Below are positions 46,152 to 57,439 of a DNA stretch of 64,000 nucleotides, piece by piece. Each line of letters opens with the position of its first letter. The first letter of the stretch is position 1. Source of the DNA: Arcanobacterium canis (GTDB taxonomy: Bacteria; Actinomycetota; Actinomycetes; Actinomycetales; Actinomycetaceae); contig NZ_CP121208.1 of assembly GCF_029625435.1 (NCBI RefSeq), forward strand, positions 1-64,000, written 5' to 3'. The notes beneath the pieces are model-generated. The model was given only the letters and a program-made list of their open reading frames with translations, did not search any database and was not told the DNA's origin. A program made the translations under genes and the position numbers.

Positions 46152-46556
46152 ATGGTTCACGTCGTCTACTTCTCGTCGGTCACTAACAACACTGCCCGTT
46201 TTGTCGAAAAGCTCGGTGTGGATGCGCAGCGTATCCCGCTCCGACGTGACGACCCATTCCTCCACGTTACTGAGCCATACGTGCTGATCGTTCCTACTTA
46301 TGGCGGAGGAAACAGTGGTGGTGCGGTGCCCAAACAGGTCATCAGATTCCTCAACGATCCCGCAAACCGTGCTCTGATACGCGGAGTGATTTCCGCAGGA
46401 AACACTAATTTCGGAAAAGCCTACTGCATCGCGGGTGACATCATCTCTCGCAAAACTCACGTACCCCACATGTACCGTTTCGAACTGCTCGGCACACCCG
46501 CCGATGTGGCGAAAGTTAAAGAAGGATTGGAAAAGTTTTGGACTACCATTCGCTGA
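46152..46556 (+). CDS. nrdI: NrdI flavodoxin-like protein
   Basis: A 134-residue flavodoxin that generates the oxidant for the dimanganese-tyrosyl radical cofactor of NrdF. The FMN loops are visible as [30 protein letters not shown] and SAGNTNFG. It starts with ATG at 46152. The end overlaps the nrdE start by 19 bases, showing translational coupling. Confidence 0.94.
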   Translation: MVHVVYFSSVTNNTARFVEKLGVDAQRIPLRRDDPFLHVTEPYVLIVPTYGGGNSGGAVPKQVIRFLNDPANRALIRGVISAGNTNFGKAYCIAGDIISRKTHVPHMYRFELLGTPADVAKVKEGLEKFWTTIR

Positions 46557-48637
46557 ACGCCCAGCTCAATCTCTACGCGCCTGACGGCTCAATTCAGTTC
46601 GACGCAGATCTGCGTGCCACCGAAGCGTACATGGAAGACCACGTAGAGCCCCGTCGTCGTCGCTTCAGTTCGGTTACCGAGCGAATGGCGTGGTTGGTTG
46701 ACAAGGGCTACTACGAAAAGGCCATTGTTGATCGTTATCGCGCGGAGTTCGTGGAGGAGATCTTCCCTGCGGCCGACGCGATGGATTTCCACTTCTCCTC
46801 CTTTCTTGGAGCTTTCAAGTTCCACACCTCGTATGCGCTCAAAACCTTCGACGGCAAGGAATACTTGGAGAACTTCGAACAGCGCGCAGTGATGGTAGCT
46901 CTCGCTCTGGGTGAGGGTGACGAAGAGCAGGCAATGAACTTGATGCGCGAGATAATTTCGGGTCGATTCCAACCGGCTACCCCAACTTTCCTGAACGCGG
47001 GCAAGGTCGCACGGGGTGAGCTTGTTTCCTGCTTCCTTTTGCGTATCGAGGACAATATGGAGTCCATTGCGCGAGGAATTAACTCGGCTCTGCAGCTGTC
47101 TAAACGTGGCGGCGGTGTGGCGCTGAACTTGACCAATCTCCGTGAGCTCGGATCTCCGATTAAGCGAATCCAGAACCAATCTTCGGGTGTCAATCCGGTG
47201 ATGAAGCTTTTGGAGGATGCGTTCTCGTATGCGAACCAGCTCGGTGCCCGACAGGGTGCCGGCGCGGTGTATCTCCATGCCCACCACCCAGACATCCTGC
47301 GCTTTTTGGATACGAAGCGTGAGAATGCGGATGAGAAAATCCGTATTAAAACGCTGTCGCTGGGTGTGGTGATCCCGGATATTACGTTCGAGCTGGCCAA
47401 GGCGAATGAGCCGATGTATCTGTTCTCGCCTTACGACGTCGAACGCGTATACGGAGTGCCGATGACGGAAATTTCTGTCAGCGAAAAGTACCGAGAGATG
47501 GTGGACGACGAACGTATCCGCAAGTATAAGATTGACGCCCGTGCGTTCTTTAAGACCTTAGCCGAGATCCAATTTGAATCGGGCTACCCGTACATCGTTT
47601 TCGAAGATACGGTGAACCGTGCCAATCCGATTGATGGACGCATCTCGATGTCGAACCTCTGCTCAGAGATTCTTCAGGTATCTGAGGCATCCACGCTCAA
47701 CGCGGATCTCTCCTATAAGCATGTGGGTATAGACATTTCCTGCAATCTGGGATCCTTGAACATTGCGAGGGTAATGGACGCTGGTAACCTCGGGCACACG
47801 GTAGAGACGGCGATTCGTGCGCTCACCGCCGTCTCGGATCAGACCTCGATTGAGTCGGTGCCATCTATCAAGCGAGGAAACGAACGTTCGCACGCAATCG
47901 GATTGGGACAGATGAACCTCCACGGCTACCTGGGCCGCGAGCGAATCTTCTACGGTTCTCCCGAAGCGCTCGACTTCACAAACATCTACTTCTACACAGT
48001 CGCATACCATGCGATCCGCGCATCGATGGAAATCGCCAAGGAACGCGGGGAGAGTTTCGACGGTTTCGAGCGTTCGGACTACGCCAACGGCACCTACTTC
48101 GACAAGTACATCGATCGAGAGTGGACGCCTGAAACGCAGCGCGTGCGCGAACTTTTCGCAGGCCACCACATCCCGACTCAGGAGGACTGGCGCCAGCTTC
48201 GCACCGACGTCGCCGAGTACGGAATGTACAACCAGAACTTGCAAGCTGTGCCACCCACGGGGTCGATTTCGTATATCAACCATTCGACGTCGTCGATCCA
48301 CCCGATCGCCTCGAAAATCGAGATTCGCAAGGAGGGCAAGCTCGGGCGCGTGTATTATCCGGCTGCTTACATGACTAACGACAATCTCGAATACTTCCAG
48401 GACGCATACGAAATTGGACCACAGAAGATCATCGATACCTACGCCGTCGCGACGCAGCATGTGGATCAGGGCTTGAGTCTGACACTGTTCTATCCGGACA
48501 CGGTATCCACACGCGACGTGAACAAGAACTACATCTACGCCTGGCGCAAGGGAATCAAGTCGCTGTACTACATGCGTATTCGACAGGCTGCGCTTGAGGG
48601 TACGGAAGTGGAAGGTTGCGTTTCGTGTATGCTCTAG
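46538..48637 (+). CDS. nrdE: Class Ib ribonucleotide reductase large subunit NrdE
   Basis: The catalytic subunit that reduces ribonucleoside diphosphates. The start is TTG at 46538, inside nrdI, giving 699 residues from [13 protein letters not shown]. There is no N-terminal ATP cone, as expected for class Ib. The block [16 protein letters not shown] holds one active-site cysteine, MSNLCSEI holds the radical-cysteine region, and the C-terminal CVSCML is the cysteine pair that accepts electrons from NrdH. It is followed by a terminator, and nrdF is 2.3 kb away. Confidence 0.96.
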   Translation: MDYHSLNAQLNLYAPDGSIQFDADLRATEAYMEDHVEPRRRRFSSVTERMAWLVDKGYYEKAIVDRYRAEFVEEIFPAADAMDFHFSSFLGAFKFHTSYALKTFDGKEYLENFEQRAVMVALALGEGDEEQAMNLMREIISGRFQPATPTFLNAGKVARGELVSCFLLRIEDNMESIARGINSALQLSKRGGGVALNLTNLRELGSPIKRIQNQSSGVNPVMKLLEDAFSYANQLGARQGAGAVYLHAHHPDILRFLDTKRENADEKIRIKTLSLGVVIPDITFELAKANEPMYLFSPYDVERVYGVPMTEISVSEKYREMVDDERIRKYKIDARAFFKTLAEIQFESGYPYIVFEDTVNRANPIDGRISMSNLCSEILQVSEASTLNADLSYKHVGIDISCNLGSLNIARVMDAGNLGHTVETAIRALTAVSDQTSIESVPSIKRGNERSHAIGLGQMNLHGYLGRERIFYGSPEALDFTNIYFYTVAYHAIRASMEIAKERGESFDGFERSDYANGTYFDKYIDREWTPETQRVRELFAGHHIPTQEDWRQLRTDVAEYGMYNQNLQAVPPTGSISYINHSTSSIHPIASKIEIRKEGKLGRVYYPAAYMTNDNLEYFQDAYEIGPQKIIDTYAVATQHVDQGLSLTLFYPDTVSTRDVNKNYIYAWRKGIKSLYYMRIRQAALEGTEVEGCVSCML

Positions 48638-48651
48638 CGAGTTTGTGAGCT

Positions 48652-48694
48652 AACGGCGTCGGTGGCGGGAGGAGATCGCTACCGACGCCGTTTT
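48652..48694 (+). terminator. Terminator after nrdE
   Basis: AACGGCGTCGGT (48652-48663) pairs with ACCGACGCCGTT (48681-48692), followed by TT, with a 17-base loop. It closes the nrdHIE transcript before the inserted module. Confidence 0.82.
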
Positions 48695-48863
48695 CATGAA
48701 ATGCGTTTTTGCGCCGAGCCGCCTGTGTTGTGACTGGGCATTGGCGTTGTGGTGAGGGCTGGTGCTGTTTCATTGTTTGCCTTCACAAAGTGTTGTGGAT
48801 AAGACAAAACAGAAAATCTGAAAAGCAGTAGAATTGAATCACTGATAAAGGAGAGTGATTCAC

Positions 48864-49202
48864 GTGTTGAGTGAGGGCATCGGTCAGCGCATTCGTGAGG
48901 TGAGGCAGAGCCAAGGATGCAGTGCTCGCGAGCTTGCGCGAATGCTTGAGGGCACCATTTCGCAGGCGGGTCTTTCTCGCATTGAATCAGGAAAGAAGAT
49001 TCCCGACGCGGGGCAGTTGCTTGCGTTGAGTTGGGCGCTTGCCGTCCCAATGGAGGATTTTCTCGACGAAACGCCACTGCGTGATCGGGTGGAATGGGCG
49101 GCTCGCTCCGATCGAGGCATTGATATGACAGCAGCGAAAGAAGAACTACTGCCGTATCTGCGTTTGCGTATCCGTTTGGACGAAGTTCAGGTGGGAAGAT
49201 GA
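48864..49202 (+). CDS. XRE-family helix-turn-helix regulator
   Basis: A 112-residue protein. I choose GTG at 48864, since AAAGGAGA lies nine bases upstream; GTG at 48855 in the same frame is too close. The helix-turn-helix is at about residues 8-60: IGQRIREVRQSQGCSARELA and SQAGLSRIESGKKIP. The remaining residues (about 70-112) are charged and may bind the metalloprotease partner. The stop overlaps the ImmA start (ATGA). In related pairs the protease cleaves the repressor. This module sits between nrdE and nrdF, where no gene is expected. Confidence 0.88.
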   Translation: MLSEGIGQRIREVRQSQGCSARELARMLEGTISQAGLSRIESGKKIPDAGQLLALSWALAVPMEDFLDETPLRDRVEWAARSDRGIDMTAAKEELLPYLRLRIRLDEVQVGR

Positions 49203-50029
49203 CACTTTCCGCTTCGAAAGCAGGCCAACTAATCGCTGAGAAATTTCGCCGTGAACACCGCCTTGGTGATAACCCGATCGTTGATATCGATGAGCTTGAG
49301 CGTCTCGTTCCGGATGTTGATTTCGTTGTCATTGATTTAAATGATCGAATGGATGGTCTAGTTCTACGAGATCCACAAACGAGGAAAACCGTTGTGGGAA
49401 TTGGTGCCTCATCGAATCCATTTCGTCAGAGAATGACGATTGCGCATGAGATCGGCCATTTTCTCGCAGGGGATATCTCAACATCGGCCAAGCAATACAT
49501 TTGTGAAGGTAACTCGGCGCGAGAAACAAAAGCGAATAGTTTTGCGCGGCACCTGCTGTGTCCTCTTGAGGGTGTACAGGTTTTGTTGGGTGATTCATTC
49601 GAATCGCCGCGCGAAAAGCTTTCGCAAGTAGTGAAGAAGTTTCGAGTTTCGCCTGCAGTTGCATTGATTCAGATCGGTGATGCGAATCTTCTTTCTCAGG
49701 ATGAGATTGATCCGTTGGCTGGTGTAAGTGCTGCTGAACTTGCCACCCAGTTCGGTTGGAGAGCTGAATATGATGCGCTCGCCGTGGGATCGCGGCGAAA
49801 AGGCGCCTCTGCACCATTAATCGCTGACGCAACAAGAGCATATATCGAGGGGAAGATTCCGCTTCACGCAGTTGCCTTCGCGCGTGGTCAGGCAGTTGAA
49901 GACGTGCGCGAAGAACTCGAATCGCTCTTCAATGAAATGAACTCTTCCAGGAAACAAATTTCCTCGGGCGATTCTCAGACTTCGGAGGACGATGAACTCG
50001 CGACTCTGATCGAATTCTTCGGGGAATGA
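49199..50029 (+). CDS. ImmA/IrrE-type zinc metallopeptidase
   Basis: A 276-residue protein. The zinc-binding HExxH is HEIGH in MTIAHEIGHFLAGD near residue 81, with a third ligand candidate in RETKANSFARHLLCP. ImmA/IrrE proteases cut phage-type repressors when signalled, for example ImmR of ICEBs1. The C-terminal part (about 170-276) is helical and unlike known domains. The gene overlaps the XRE gene and is followed after 12 bases by the PIN gene. Together they form one unit. The trigger is unknown. Confidence 0.9.
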   Translation: MTLSASKAGQLIAEKFRREHRLGDNPIVDIDELERLVPDVDFVVIDLNDRMDGLVLRDPQTRKTVVGIGASSNPFRQRMTIAHEIGHFLAGDISTSAKQYICEGNSARETKANSFARHLLCPLEGVQVLLGDSFESPREKLSQVVKKFRVSPAVALIQIGDANLLSQDEIDPLAGVSAAELATQFGWRAEYDALAVGSRRKGASAPLIADATRAYIEGKIPLHAVAFARGQAVEDVREELESLFNEMNSSRKQISSGDSQTSEDDELATLIEFFGE

Positions 50030-50041
50030 GGAACGTGGAAG

Positions 50042-50614
50042 ATGTTCATCGTTGCTGATACGAGCGTGCTTTTATCTTTTGTCTGTTCTAATCAGCATGA
50101 CTTTTTAGTGAAAATTGCAAAAAGCGCGCAAACGTCCATCTCAGTTCCCCGGGCCATTGAGCGAGAAATGGATCGAAAATTAACGACTCCACGGTTCAAA
50201 GGTGGTCGAAAAAGGTGGGAAACACTCAAAAGTTCGCCCTATTTCTGTGTTATTGATGATTCACTTGAAAATCTGACTCCCTATTTGAGCATGTATACCG
50301 GTCCGGGTTTCGATCTGGCCAATCCACGTCAGAAAGATCTTGGTGAGGCGATTGCGATAGCACACTGTCTTGCACAGCGTGATCAAGATGTGCGTTCGCT
50401 TCTTATTATTGACGATGAGCAAGGGCGAAAGAACGCGCGGCGGCAGAATATTGCCTGCATGACGTCGGTAGGCGTGTTACTCCAAGCGGTGAGAGCCGGG
50501 CTGATTCAAAATCGAGGTGAAGCAAAGAAGGCGTGGATTAAGCTCAGTAAATATGACGTTCACACGCCGTTTGAACAGACACAACTCAACGAGAAGAAAT
50601 ACTACAAGCAGTAA
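50042..50614 (+). CDS. PIN-domain-like nuclease, possible toxin or effector
   Basis: A 190-residue protein whose pattern fits the PIN nuclease fold. The first acidic residue is Asp6 in FIVADTSVLL, a middle Glu lies in AIEREMDRK, another in DLGEAIAIAHCL, and IIDDEQGR gives the late acidic pair. These would bind the metal ions for RNA or DNA cleavage. The lysine-rich middle (RFKGGRKRW) may bind nucleic acid. It is the third gene of the XRE-ImmA-PIN unit. The closest named PIN subgroup is not clear to me. Sequence around it is slightly more A+T-rich than the flanking nrd genes. The nuclease activity is inferred. Confidence 0.75.
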   Translation: MFIVADTSVLLSFVCSNQHDFLVKIAKSAQTSISVPRAIEREMDRKLTTPRFKGGRKRWETLKSSPYFCVIDDSLENLTPYLSMYTGPGFDLANPRQKDLGEAIAIAHCLAQRDQDVRSLLIIDDEQGRKNARRQNIACMTSVGVLLQAVRAGLIQNRGEAKKAWIKLSKYDVHTPFEQTQLNEKKYYKQ

Positions 50615-50696
50615 TGCCGGTAGTGAAACGCGCGACGGCGTCGCTGGCGGGAGTCGGAGCACTAATTGTTTGCCTACCTTAATAGGAGGAATCAAA

Positions 50697-51939
<1,243 letters not shown>

Positions 51940-52047
51940 TCTGCGGCCAGCGGTTCATTTGAGCACTCTAGCTCGGCAGACACGACTGGACTCCACGTTG
52001 AAATAACCTCAAACGAGCATCGCTAGACCCAAAGGCCCAAGGTTAAT

Positions 52048-52061
52048 TGTTAGCGCTAACA
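52048..52061. promoter_or_regulatory. LacI-type operator upstream of fucO
   Basis: TGTTAGCGCTAACA is a perfect 14-base palindrome 54 bases before the fucO start. It has the central CG pair of LacI-family sites and closely matches the site upstream of the fuconate dehydratase gene, so the adjacent LacI regulator probably binds both. Confidence 0.75.
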
Positions 52062-52114
52062 TATCCTGGATCTAAGCCCAACGATGTGGTTGGCCCAACA
52101 ATGCAGGAGTAAAA

Positions 52115-53266
52115 ATGGTTTACCGTATGATTTTGAACCAAACGAGCTACTTTGGCCGTGGAGCAATCCAATCAATTCCCGTTGAAGCGAACGCTCGCGG
52201 TTTCAAGAAGGCTTTCGTTGTCACGGATCCTGTCTTGATCGAAGCGGGAATCGTCAAGCGAATCCTTGATGTTCTCGACGAAGGCGGAATCGCCTACGAA
52301 GTTTTTGACAACGTCCAGCCCAACCCGCCAGTGGAATCTATTCAAGATGGCGTCAAGAAGTTCCGTGAATCTGGTGCTGACTTCCTGATTGGGCTCGGTG
52401 GAGGTAGCCCGCAAGACACCTGTAAGGGAATCGGCATCGTTGTGGCAAACCCCGAATTTGAAGACGTATTGTCGCTCGAAGGTCTCTCCCCGACAAAGAA
52501 CCCGTCCGTGCCGATTTTCGGTGTTCCAACCACCGCTGGAACTGCGTCTGAAACGACGATTAACTATGTTGTCACTGACACGGCGAATAAGCGCAAGTTT
52601 GTTGCTGTCGATCCGCACGATATCCCGGTTGTCGCCTTCGTTGATCCTGATCTGACCGATTCTCAGCCGCGTTCCTTGAAGGTTGCGACAGGCTTGGACG
52701 CTTTGACGCACGCTGTGGAGAGCTACATTACCCCTGGCGCGTGGGTGCTCTCAGACACGCTTTCGCTGCAGACGATCCGTATGATCGCTGCGAACTTGCG
52801 TAAGAGTGCCGACGGCGATGTTGAGGCGGGCGAGCAGATGGCGTACGCCTCTTACATTACGGGAATGGCGTATTCGAATGTGGGCCTTGGTTTGGTTCAT
52901 GGCATGGCACATCCGCTGGGTGGGCGTCTTGGTGTGCCTCACGGCGTGGCCAACGGCATTCTTCTTGCGCCTGTCATGGAGTACAACAAGGAGTTCTCAG
53001 GTGAAAAGTATCGCGATATCGCGGATGCTTTTGGGGTAGAGAACGCTTACACGGGCGATCTTGAGGAAGTGCGTGATGCTGCGGTGGCGGCTGTTCGCCA
53101 GTTGACGAAGGATTTAGGAAATCCGACGACGATTTCCGAAGTGGGTGCCACTGAGGCGGATATTGAGGCGTTGAGTGTGGACGCTTTTGCGGATGTGTGT
53201 ACCCCAGGCAATCCGCGCCAGACAACTGTGGAAGAGGTTCGTTCGATTTACGAGTCCTTGCTCTAA
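52115..53266 (+). CDS. fucO: Lactaldehyde reductase FucO
   Basis: A 383-residue group III iron-dependent alcohol dehydrogenase, which reduces L-lactaldehyde to L-1,2-propanediol. The nucleotide-binding site is GLGGGSPQDTCKGI, and metal ligands lie in the TGLDALTHAVE and GMAHPLGGRLGVPHG blocks. ATG at 52115 follows CAGGAGT. It is alone under a LacI-type operator and is followed by a terminator and the lacI-type gene. It disposes of the lactaldehyde formed by the aldolase below. Confidence 0.93.
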   Translation: MVYRMILNQTSYFGRGAIQSIPVEANARGFKKAFVVTDPVLIEAGIVKRILDVLDEGGIAYEVFDNVQPNPPVESIQDGVKKFRESGADFLIGLGGGSPQDTCKGIGIVVANPEFEDVLSLEGLSPTKNPSVPIFGVPTTAGTASETTINYVVTDTANKRKFVAVDPHDIPVVAFVDPDLTDSQPRSLKVATGLDALTHAVESYITPGAWVLSDTLSLQTIRMIAANLRKSADGDVEAGEQMAYASYITGMAYSNVGLGLVHGMAHPLGGRLGVPHGVANGILLAPVMEYNKEFSGEKYRDIADAFGVENAYTGDLEEVRDAAVAAVRQLTKDLGNPTTISEVGATEADIEALSVDAFADVCTPGNPRQTTVEEVRSIYESLL

Positions 53267-53275
53267 GTAAGGTTT

Positions 53276-53320
53276 GCGCGGAGCGGGGTGGCTGTGAAGT
53301 CGCTCCGCTCCGCGCTTTCT
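53276..53320 (+). terminator. Terminator after fucO
   Basis: GCGCGGAGCGG (53276-53286) pairs with CCGCTCCGCGC (53305-53315), followed by TTTCTTTT. Confidence 0.82.
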
Positions 53321-53386
53321 TTTGTCCTTTTCGCTATTGTCTTAGTTGCATTCTTGCGAAGATTTTGAAGAGGAGATGGGTACACA

Positions 53387-54382
53387 ATGTCGAATCATGT
53401 CGTGATGGCAGATGTCGCTCGATTGGCAGGAGTCTCTTCTCAAACTGTTTCGCGTGTTCTTTCGGGTAAGGAGAGCGTCTCTGCGACGACGAAGGAAAAG
53501 GTTCTGCGAGCGATTGAAACGTTGCAGTACCAGCCAAATTTCGCTGCATCAACTCTTGCTTCGGGTACGTCGTCGATGGTTGGCGTGTTGATGCTTGGAA
53601 AGCTCTCGTTTGGGCGTGCCGATTCGTATCTACAGTTGGTGCAGCTTCAAAGCGATCGTGGAAATTTTGTGACGGCGCTTTCGGTTGATCCTTCTGATTT
53701 TTCTGCGTTGCAGCGTGCGGTGAGCTTCTTTGTTGCTGCGAAGGTGCAGGCGATCGTCGTGATGGGGCAAAGCGTGCGGGCGGTGCGCGAACTGTGCCAT
53801 TCGATTCATTTCCCGTGGATCGTTGTTGTCAATGGAGAACTTCCCGAGGGAGATTTTGTTGCAGTTCAAATGGAACAGCGTGGATCGACGCGCGAGATGC
53901 TTGAGCATCTTCACGCGGCGAGCGATGGTGTAATCGTGCATGTTTCGCCAGGGGTCGAGGATGTCGATGCGCATCTTCGCCGTGAAACCTATCTTGAGTA
54001 TTGTGATGCAGTGGGGATGGATCCTTTGGTGATTCATGTTCCTGATTGGAGCGCACACTCGGGTGAAATCGGTGCAAAGGCTCTCTCGAATGTCACGTAT
54101 AGTGGTGTTTTTGCCGCCAATGATCACATCGCTTTGGGAGTTGCGAAGGGGTTGCGTTCTCAAGGCCGAGAACCGGGGCGTGACTATGTTCTTGGTGGTT
54201 TTGACGATACTCAAATCTCGCAGTTAGCGGTTCCAACGTTGACAACCGTTCGCCAGAAGTATGATGTCCTCGCTCAAATAATTTCGCAGCAGATTGACCG
54301 AGTTATTCATGGGGAAACGACACAGAATGTTGTTTTGCCTAATGAGTTGGTGATACGCCAGTCCTCGGTGCTTACGAGGTAG
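53387..54382 (+). CDS. LacI-family transcriptional regulator of fucose genes
   Basis: A 331-residue regulator. The helix-turn-helix is at the N-terminus (MADVARLAGVSSQTVSRVLS), followed by the hinge helix near residue 50 and a periplasmic-binding-protein-like ligand domain to residue 331. The last 30 residues hold the usual LPNELVIRQSS ending. Its operators are probably the two palindromes at 52048 and 54426. The inducer is likely a fucose pathway metabolite, by context. Confidence 0.92.
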   Translation: MSNHVVMADVARLAGVSSQTVSRVLSGKESVSATTKEKVLRAIETLQYQPNFAASTLASGTSSMVGVLMLGKLSFGRADSYLQLVQLQSDRGNFVTALSVDPSDFSALQRAVSFFVAAKVQAIVVMGQSVRAVRELCHSIHFPWIVVVNGELPEGDFVAVQMEQRGSTREMLEHLHAASDGVIVHVSPGVEDVDAHLRRETYLEYCDAVGMDPLVIHVPDWSAHSGEIGAKALSNVTYSGVFAANDHIALGVAKGLRSQGREPGRDYVLGGFDDTQISQLAVPTLTTVRQKYDVLAQIISQQIDRVIHGETTQNVVLPNELVIRQSSVLTR

Positions 54383-54425
54383 TCGCTTCCTTATGTGCAG
54401 GTCACGGGAGCGCAGAAAATTCCCA

Positions 54426-54466
54426 GAATGTTAGCGTTAACATTCTCGGTTAAAAAGAGGTAGCAT
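54426..54466 (+). promoter_or_regulatory. LacI-type operator and promoter of the fucose operon
   Basis: A 20-base palindrome with one mismatch lies at 54426-54445 with core TGTTAGCGTTAACA. A likely promoter is TTAACA (54437-54442) and TAGCAT (54461-54466) with an 18-base spacer, so the operator covers the -35 region and the regulator would block polymerase binding. Confidence 0.65.
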
Positions 54467-54522
54467 GGGTCACAAGCAAGGGAGTACCCCTTGGAAGTAC
54501 TTTCTCGAAAGGCAAAGACGCC

Positions 54523-55812
54523 ATGACTCGAATTACCTCGGTGAAGACTTATGATCTTCGATTCCCAACGTCTTCAACGCTATCCGGCTCGGATGCGATG
54601 AATAAGGACCCCGACTACTCATCCGCCTACGTCGAGATCAACACTGATGCGGACGACGGCATCGTCGGCGTCGGATTCGTCTTCACGATTGGACGCGGAA
54701 ACGACATCGTCTGTACTGCGATCGACACTATCGCCCATGCGCTCATCGGCCGTAAAGTTGAAGATCTTTTAGATAATATGCGCCTGGCGTGGGATTTGCT
54801 CGTGCATGATTCGCAACTTCGCTGGCTCGGACCAGAAAAGGGCGTCTCGCACATGGCGATTGGCGCGCTGCTCTCGGCCCTGTGGGATATCAAAGCAAAG
54901 CGGGCGAACAAGCCGCTGTGGAGGCTCCTTGGTGAAATGGAACCCGAAGAGCTCGTTTCTACGCTCGATTTCCGCTACCTCACCGATGCTCTCACACCTC
55001 AAGAGGCGATCGATATCTTGAGCGACGGCAAACGTGGCAAGCAGGAACGTATTGCACACCTGCTCGATGTTGGCTACCCCGGATACTCCACTGCACCAGG
55101 GTGGCTGGGATACTCCGACGAGAAAATGGTTCAGCTCGCGAAAGAAGAAACCGAGCAGAAGGGGTTCAAGCAAATCAAGCTCAAGGTTGGCCAGAATATC
55201 GATGACGATCTTCGCCGACTTGCACTGGCACGCGAAGCAATCGGTCCCGATGTGAAGCTTGCTGTGGATGCCAACCAGGTGTGGGATGTTCCACAGGCAA
55301 TCGACTGGATCAATAAGTTCCATGAATACGATCTGGCATGGGTGGAAGAACCGACCTCGCCGGACGACGTCTTGGGACATGCAAAAATTGCCCGCGCGAT
55401 CGATCCTATCCCGGTCGCCACCGGAGAGCAGATGCAAAATCGTGTTCTGTACAAGCAGTATCTGCAGGCGGATGCTTTCGGGATCATGCAAGTCGATGCC
55501 ACGCGTGTTGCCGGGCCTCAAGAGCTCGTGCTCGAATATCTCCTTGCTGCGAAGTTCAACAAGCCGGTATGTCCACACGCGGGCGGAGTTGGCCTGTGCG
55601 AAGCAGTGGCACACTTCGCCATGTTTGATTATGTGGCAGTTTCAGGCACAACCGAAGGACGTGTCATTGAATATGTTGACAACCAGCATGAACATTTCGT
55701 TCACCCGACCGAAATTAAGAACGGAAATTACGTTGCGCCTACTGCGCCAGGGAACGGTACGGATATGACACTCGAAACTGCCCAGAAGTACCTCTACCGA
55801 CCAAGCAAGTAA
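54523..55812 (+). CDS. L-fuconate dehydratase (enolase superfamily)
   Basis: A 429-residue enzyme that dehydrates L-fuconate to 2-keto-3-deoxy-L-fuconate. The enolase-superfamily residues are visible: the KxK base in QIKLKVGQN near residue 222, metal ligands in VDANQVWD and WVEEPTSPDD, and TGEQ near residue 303. The C-terminal HAGGVGLCEAVAH supplies the other base. Family members of about 430 residues match L-fuconate dehydratase of Xanthomonas. It is the first gene of the operon and starts with ATG at 54523. Confidence 0.93.
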   Translation: MTRITSVKTYDLRFPTSSTLSGSDAMNKDPDYSSAYVEINTDADDGIVGVGFVFTIGRGNDIVCTAIDTIAHALIGRKVEDLLDNMRLAWDLLVHDSQLRWLGPEKGVSHMAIGALLSALWDIKAKRANKPLWRLLGEMEPEELVSTLDFRYLTDALTPQEAIDILSDGKRGKQERIAHLLDVGYPGYSTAPGWLGYSDEKMVQLAKEETEQKGFKQIKLKVGQNIDDDLRRLALAREAIGPDVKLAVDANQVWDVPQAIDWINKFHEYDLAWVEEPTSPDDVLGHAKIARAIDPIPVATGEQMQNRVLYKQYLQADAFGIMQVDATRVAGPQELVLEYLLAAKFNKPVCPHAGGVGLCEAVAHFAMFDYVAVSGTTEGRVIEYVDNQHEHFVHPTEIKNGNYVAPTAPGNGTDMTLETAQKYLYRPSK

Positions 55813-55850
55813 CAAACAGCAAAACGAACACGAAAAACAAAGGGGTTTCC

Positions 55851-56648
55851 ATGGATTTGCATCTAAAAGACAAAGTCGTCATCGTGACCGGGGCTTTCAA
55901 GGGAATCGGGAAAGGGATTGCCTTGCAGCTCGCGCGCGAAGGCGCCGTCGTCGTCGCGATTTCGCGTGACTCAAAGGGGACCTCGTGTCCCGCCTACCAG
56001 GAAGAAATCGGAGCTATTACTGATCGCCACGAAGAATACGTCTACGACCTGGGTGAAACCGACAAGATCGCGCAAACGGTTGAAGAAGTCTACAAGAAGT
56101 ACGGACACATCGATGGCATCGTGAACAATGCGGGAGTCAACGATAACAAGGACCTCGAAACGACGAGCTGGCGCGATTTTGAGGCGTCCTTGCACTACAA
56201 CCTGACGCACTACTACGAAACCGTACACGCTTCGGTAGCGTATTTGAAAGAGTCGAAAGGCGCAGTGCTCAACATTGGTTCCAAGACTGCTCTGACCGGT
56301 CAGGGAAAAACGAGTGCATACGCGGCTGCGAAGGGCGCGATTCTCGGCTTGACACGCGAGTGGGCGGCGGCGCTTGTCGATGACGAAGTGCGCGTCAACG
56401 CAATTGTCGTGGCGGAATCTTGGACGCCGCTCTACGCAGACTGGATCAAGACTTTCGGCGATAAAGAAGCGCAAGATGCACGGTTGAAAGAAATCACGGA
56501 TAAGATCCCGCTTGGCAACCGCATGACCACGGCTCAGGAGATTGCGGATACGGCAGTGTTCCTCTTGTCTGACCGCTCCTCACATACGACGGGTCAGTGG
56601 GTCAACGTCGATGGCGGATATATTAACCTCGATCGTGCCTTGGGCTGA
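55851..56648 (+). CDS. SDR-family L-fucose dehydrogenase
   Basis: A 265-residue short-chain dehydrogenase, probably oxidising L-fucose to L-fucono-lactone. It shows TGAFKGIGKGIALQL (cofactor loop), NNAGVND, a serine in NIGSKTALTG and the YAAAK catalytic pair. The final 20 residues hold the WVNVDGGYINLD ending. The substrate is inferred from the operon. It lies between the dehydratase and lactonase genes. NAD versus NADP preference cannot be read safely. Confidence 0.9.
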   Translation: MDLHLKDKVVIVTGAFKGIGKGIALQLAREGAVVVAISRDSKGTSCPAYQEEIGAITDRHEEYVYDLGETDKIAQTVEEVYKKYGHIDGIVNNAGVNDNKDLETTSWRDFEASLHYNLTHYYETVHASVAYLKESKGAVLNIGSKTALTGQGKTSAYAAAKGAILGLTREWAAALVDDEVRVNAIVVAESWTPLYADWIKTFGDKEAQDARLKEITDKIPLGNRMTTAQEIADTAVFLLSDRSSHTTGQWVNVDGGYINLDRALG

Positions 56649-56653
56649 GTGTC

Positions 56654-57439
56654 ATGACGCTGTCTGTTATTGATGCTCACTTCCATTTGTGGGATCCCCA
56701 GCGCCAAAATCTTCCGTGGCTTTCCGGCATTGAACCGCTCAATCGTCCCTTCACGATCGAGCAGCTCGAAGAGGAATACCACGAACTTGGTGTGGATTTC
56801 GTGGGAGGAGTTTACGTCGAGGTTGATGCGGCTGATGCCAATGATGAGGACGCCGTGATTGGGGCGAATACTTCGCCGAAGATACTGGCGAAAGTACTTC
56901 GTTCCACTCCTGGCCCTTTGATGCGTGTGCCGCTTGCGGCTGTGGGGATCCGGTATCCGTTGCACACACATAGCGGCGCGATCGGTGACATTCTCACCCA
57001 AGAATTTCGGGAGGGGCTGGCTCTTCTTGAAAAAGCTGGGATGACGTTTGATCTCGTCAATCGCGAAGAAGATGTGGTGGAACTGAGTGAGACATTTACG
57101 CAGTTCCCCCAACTTCGCCTCGTCGTTGACCACTTAGCGAATGTGACGCATCTGGACACGGATCGGCGTCGGGCGCTGGAAACGCTTGCGCGCAACCCAC
57201 ACACCTACGTGAAAGTTTCGGGAGACAACCCCGTCGATCGAGACGTCGTGCGCTTCGTCGCAGAAACTTTTGGCCCCAAGCGTGTCATGTGGGCGTCAAA
57301 TTGGCCGGTCGTGAAACTGAACTCCTCGCTGCGCGAGCACTTCGAGACGGCCTACTCAATTTTCGGCGGCGATGACAATTTCTTCATGAATAATGCGCGG
57401 CGAGCCTACGGGATTTCGGTGCGCGAAGGAGGGGAATGA
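56654..57439 (+). CDS. Amidohydrolase family L-fucono-1,5-lactonase
   Basis: A 261-residue amidohydrolase-2 type TIM barrel. The metal-binding start is IDAHFHLWDPQ, and conserved blocks include LRLVVDHLANV and GPKRVMWASNWPVV, where the Asp of other families is here Asn. The enzyme should open the lactone from the SDR reaction. It overlaps the aldolase gene by four bases (ATGA). Confidence 0.88.
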   Translation: MTLSVIDAHFHLWDPQRQNLPWLSGIEPLNRPFTIEQLEEEYHELGVDFVGGVYVEVDAADANDEDAVIGANTSPKILAKVLRSTPGPLMRVPLAAVGIRYPLHTHSGAIGDILTQEFREGLALLEKAGMTFDLVNREEDVVELSETFTQFPQLRLVVDHLANVTHLDTDRRRALETLARNPHTYVKVSGDNPVDRDVVRFVAETFGPKRVMWASNWPVVKLNSSLREHFETAYSIFGGDDNFFMNNARRAYGISVREGGE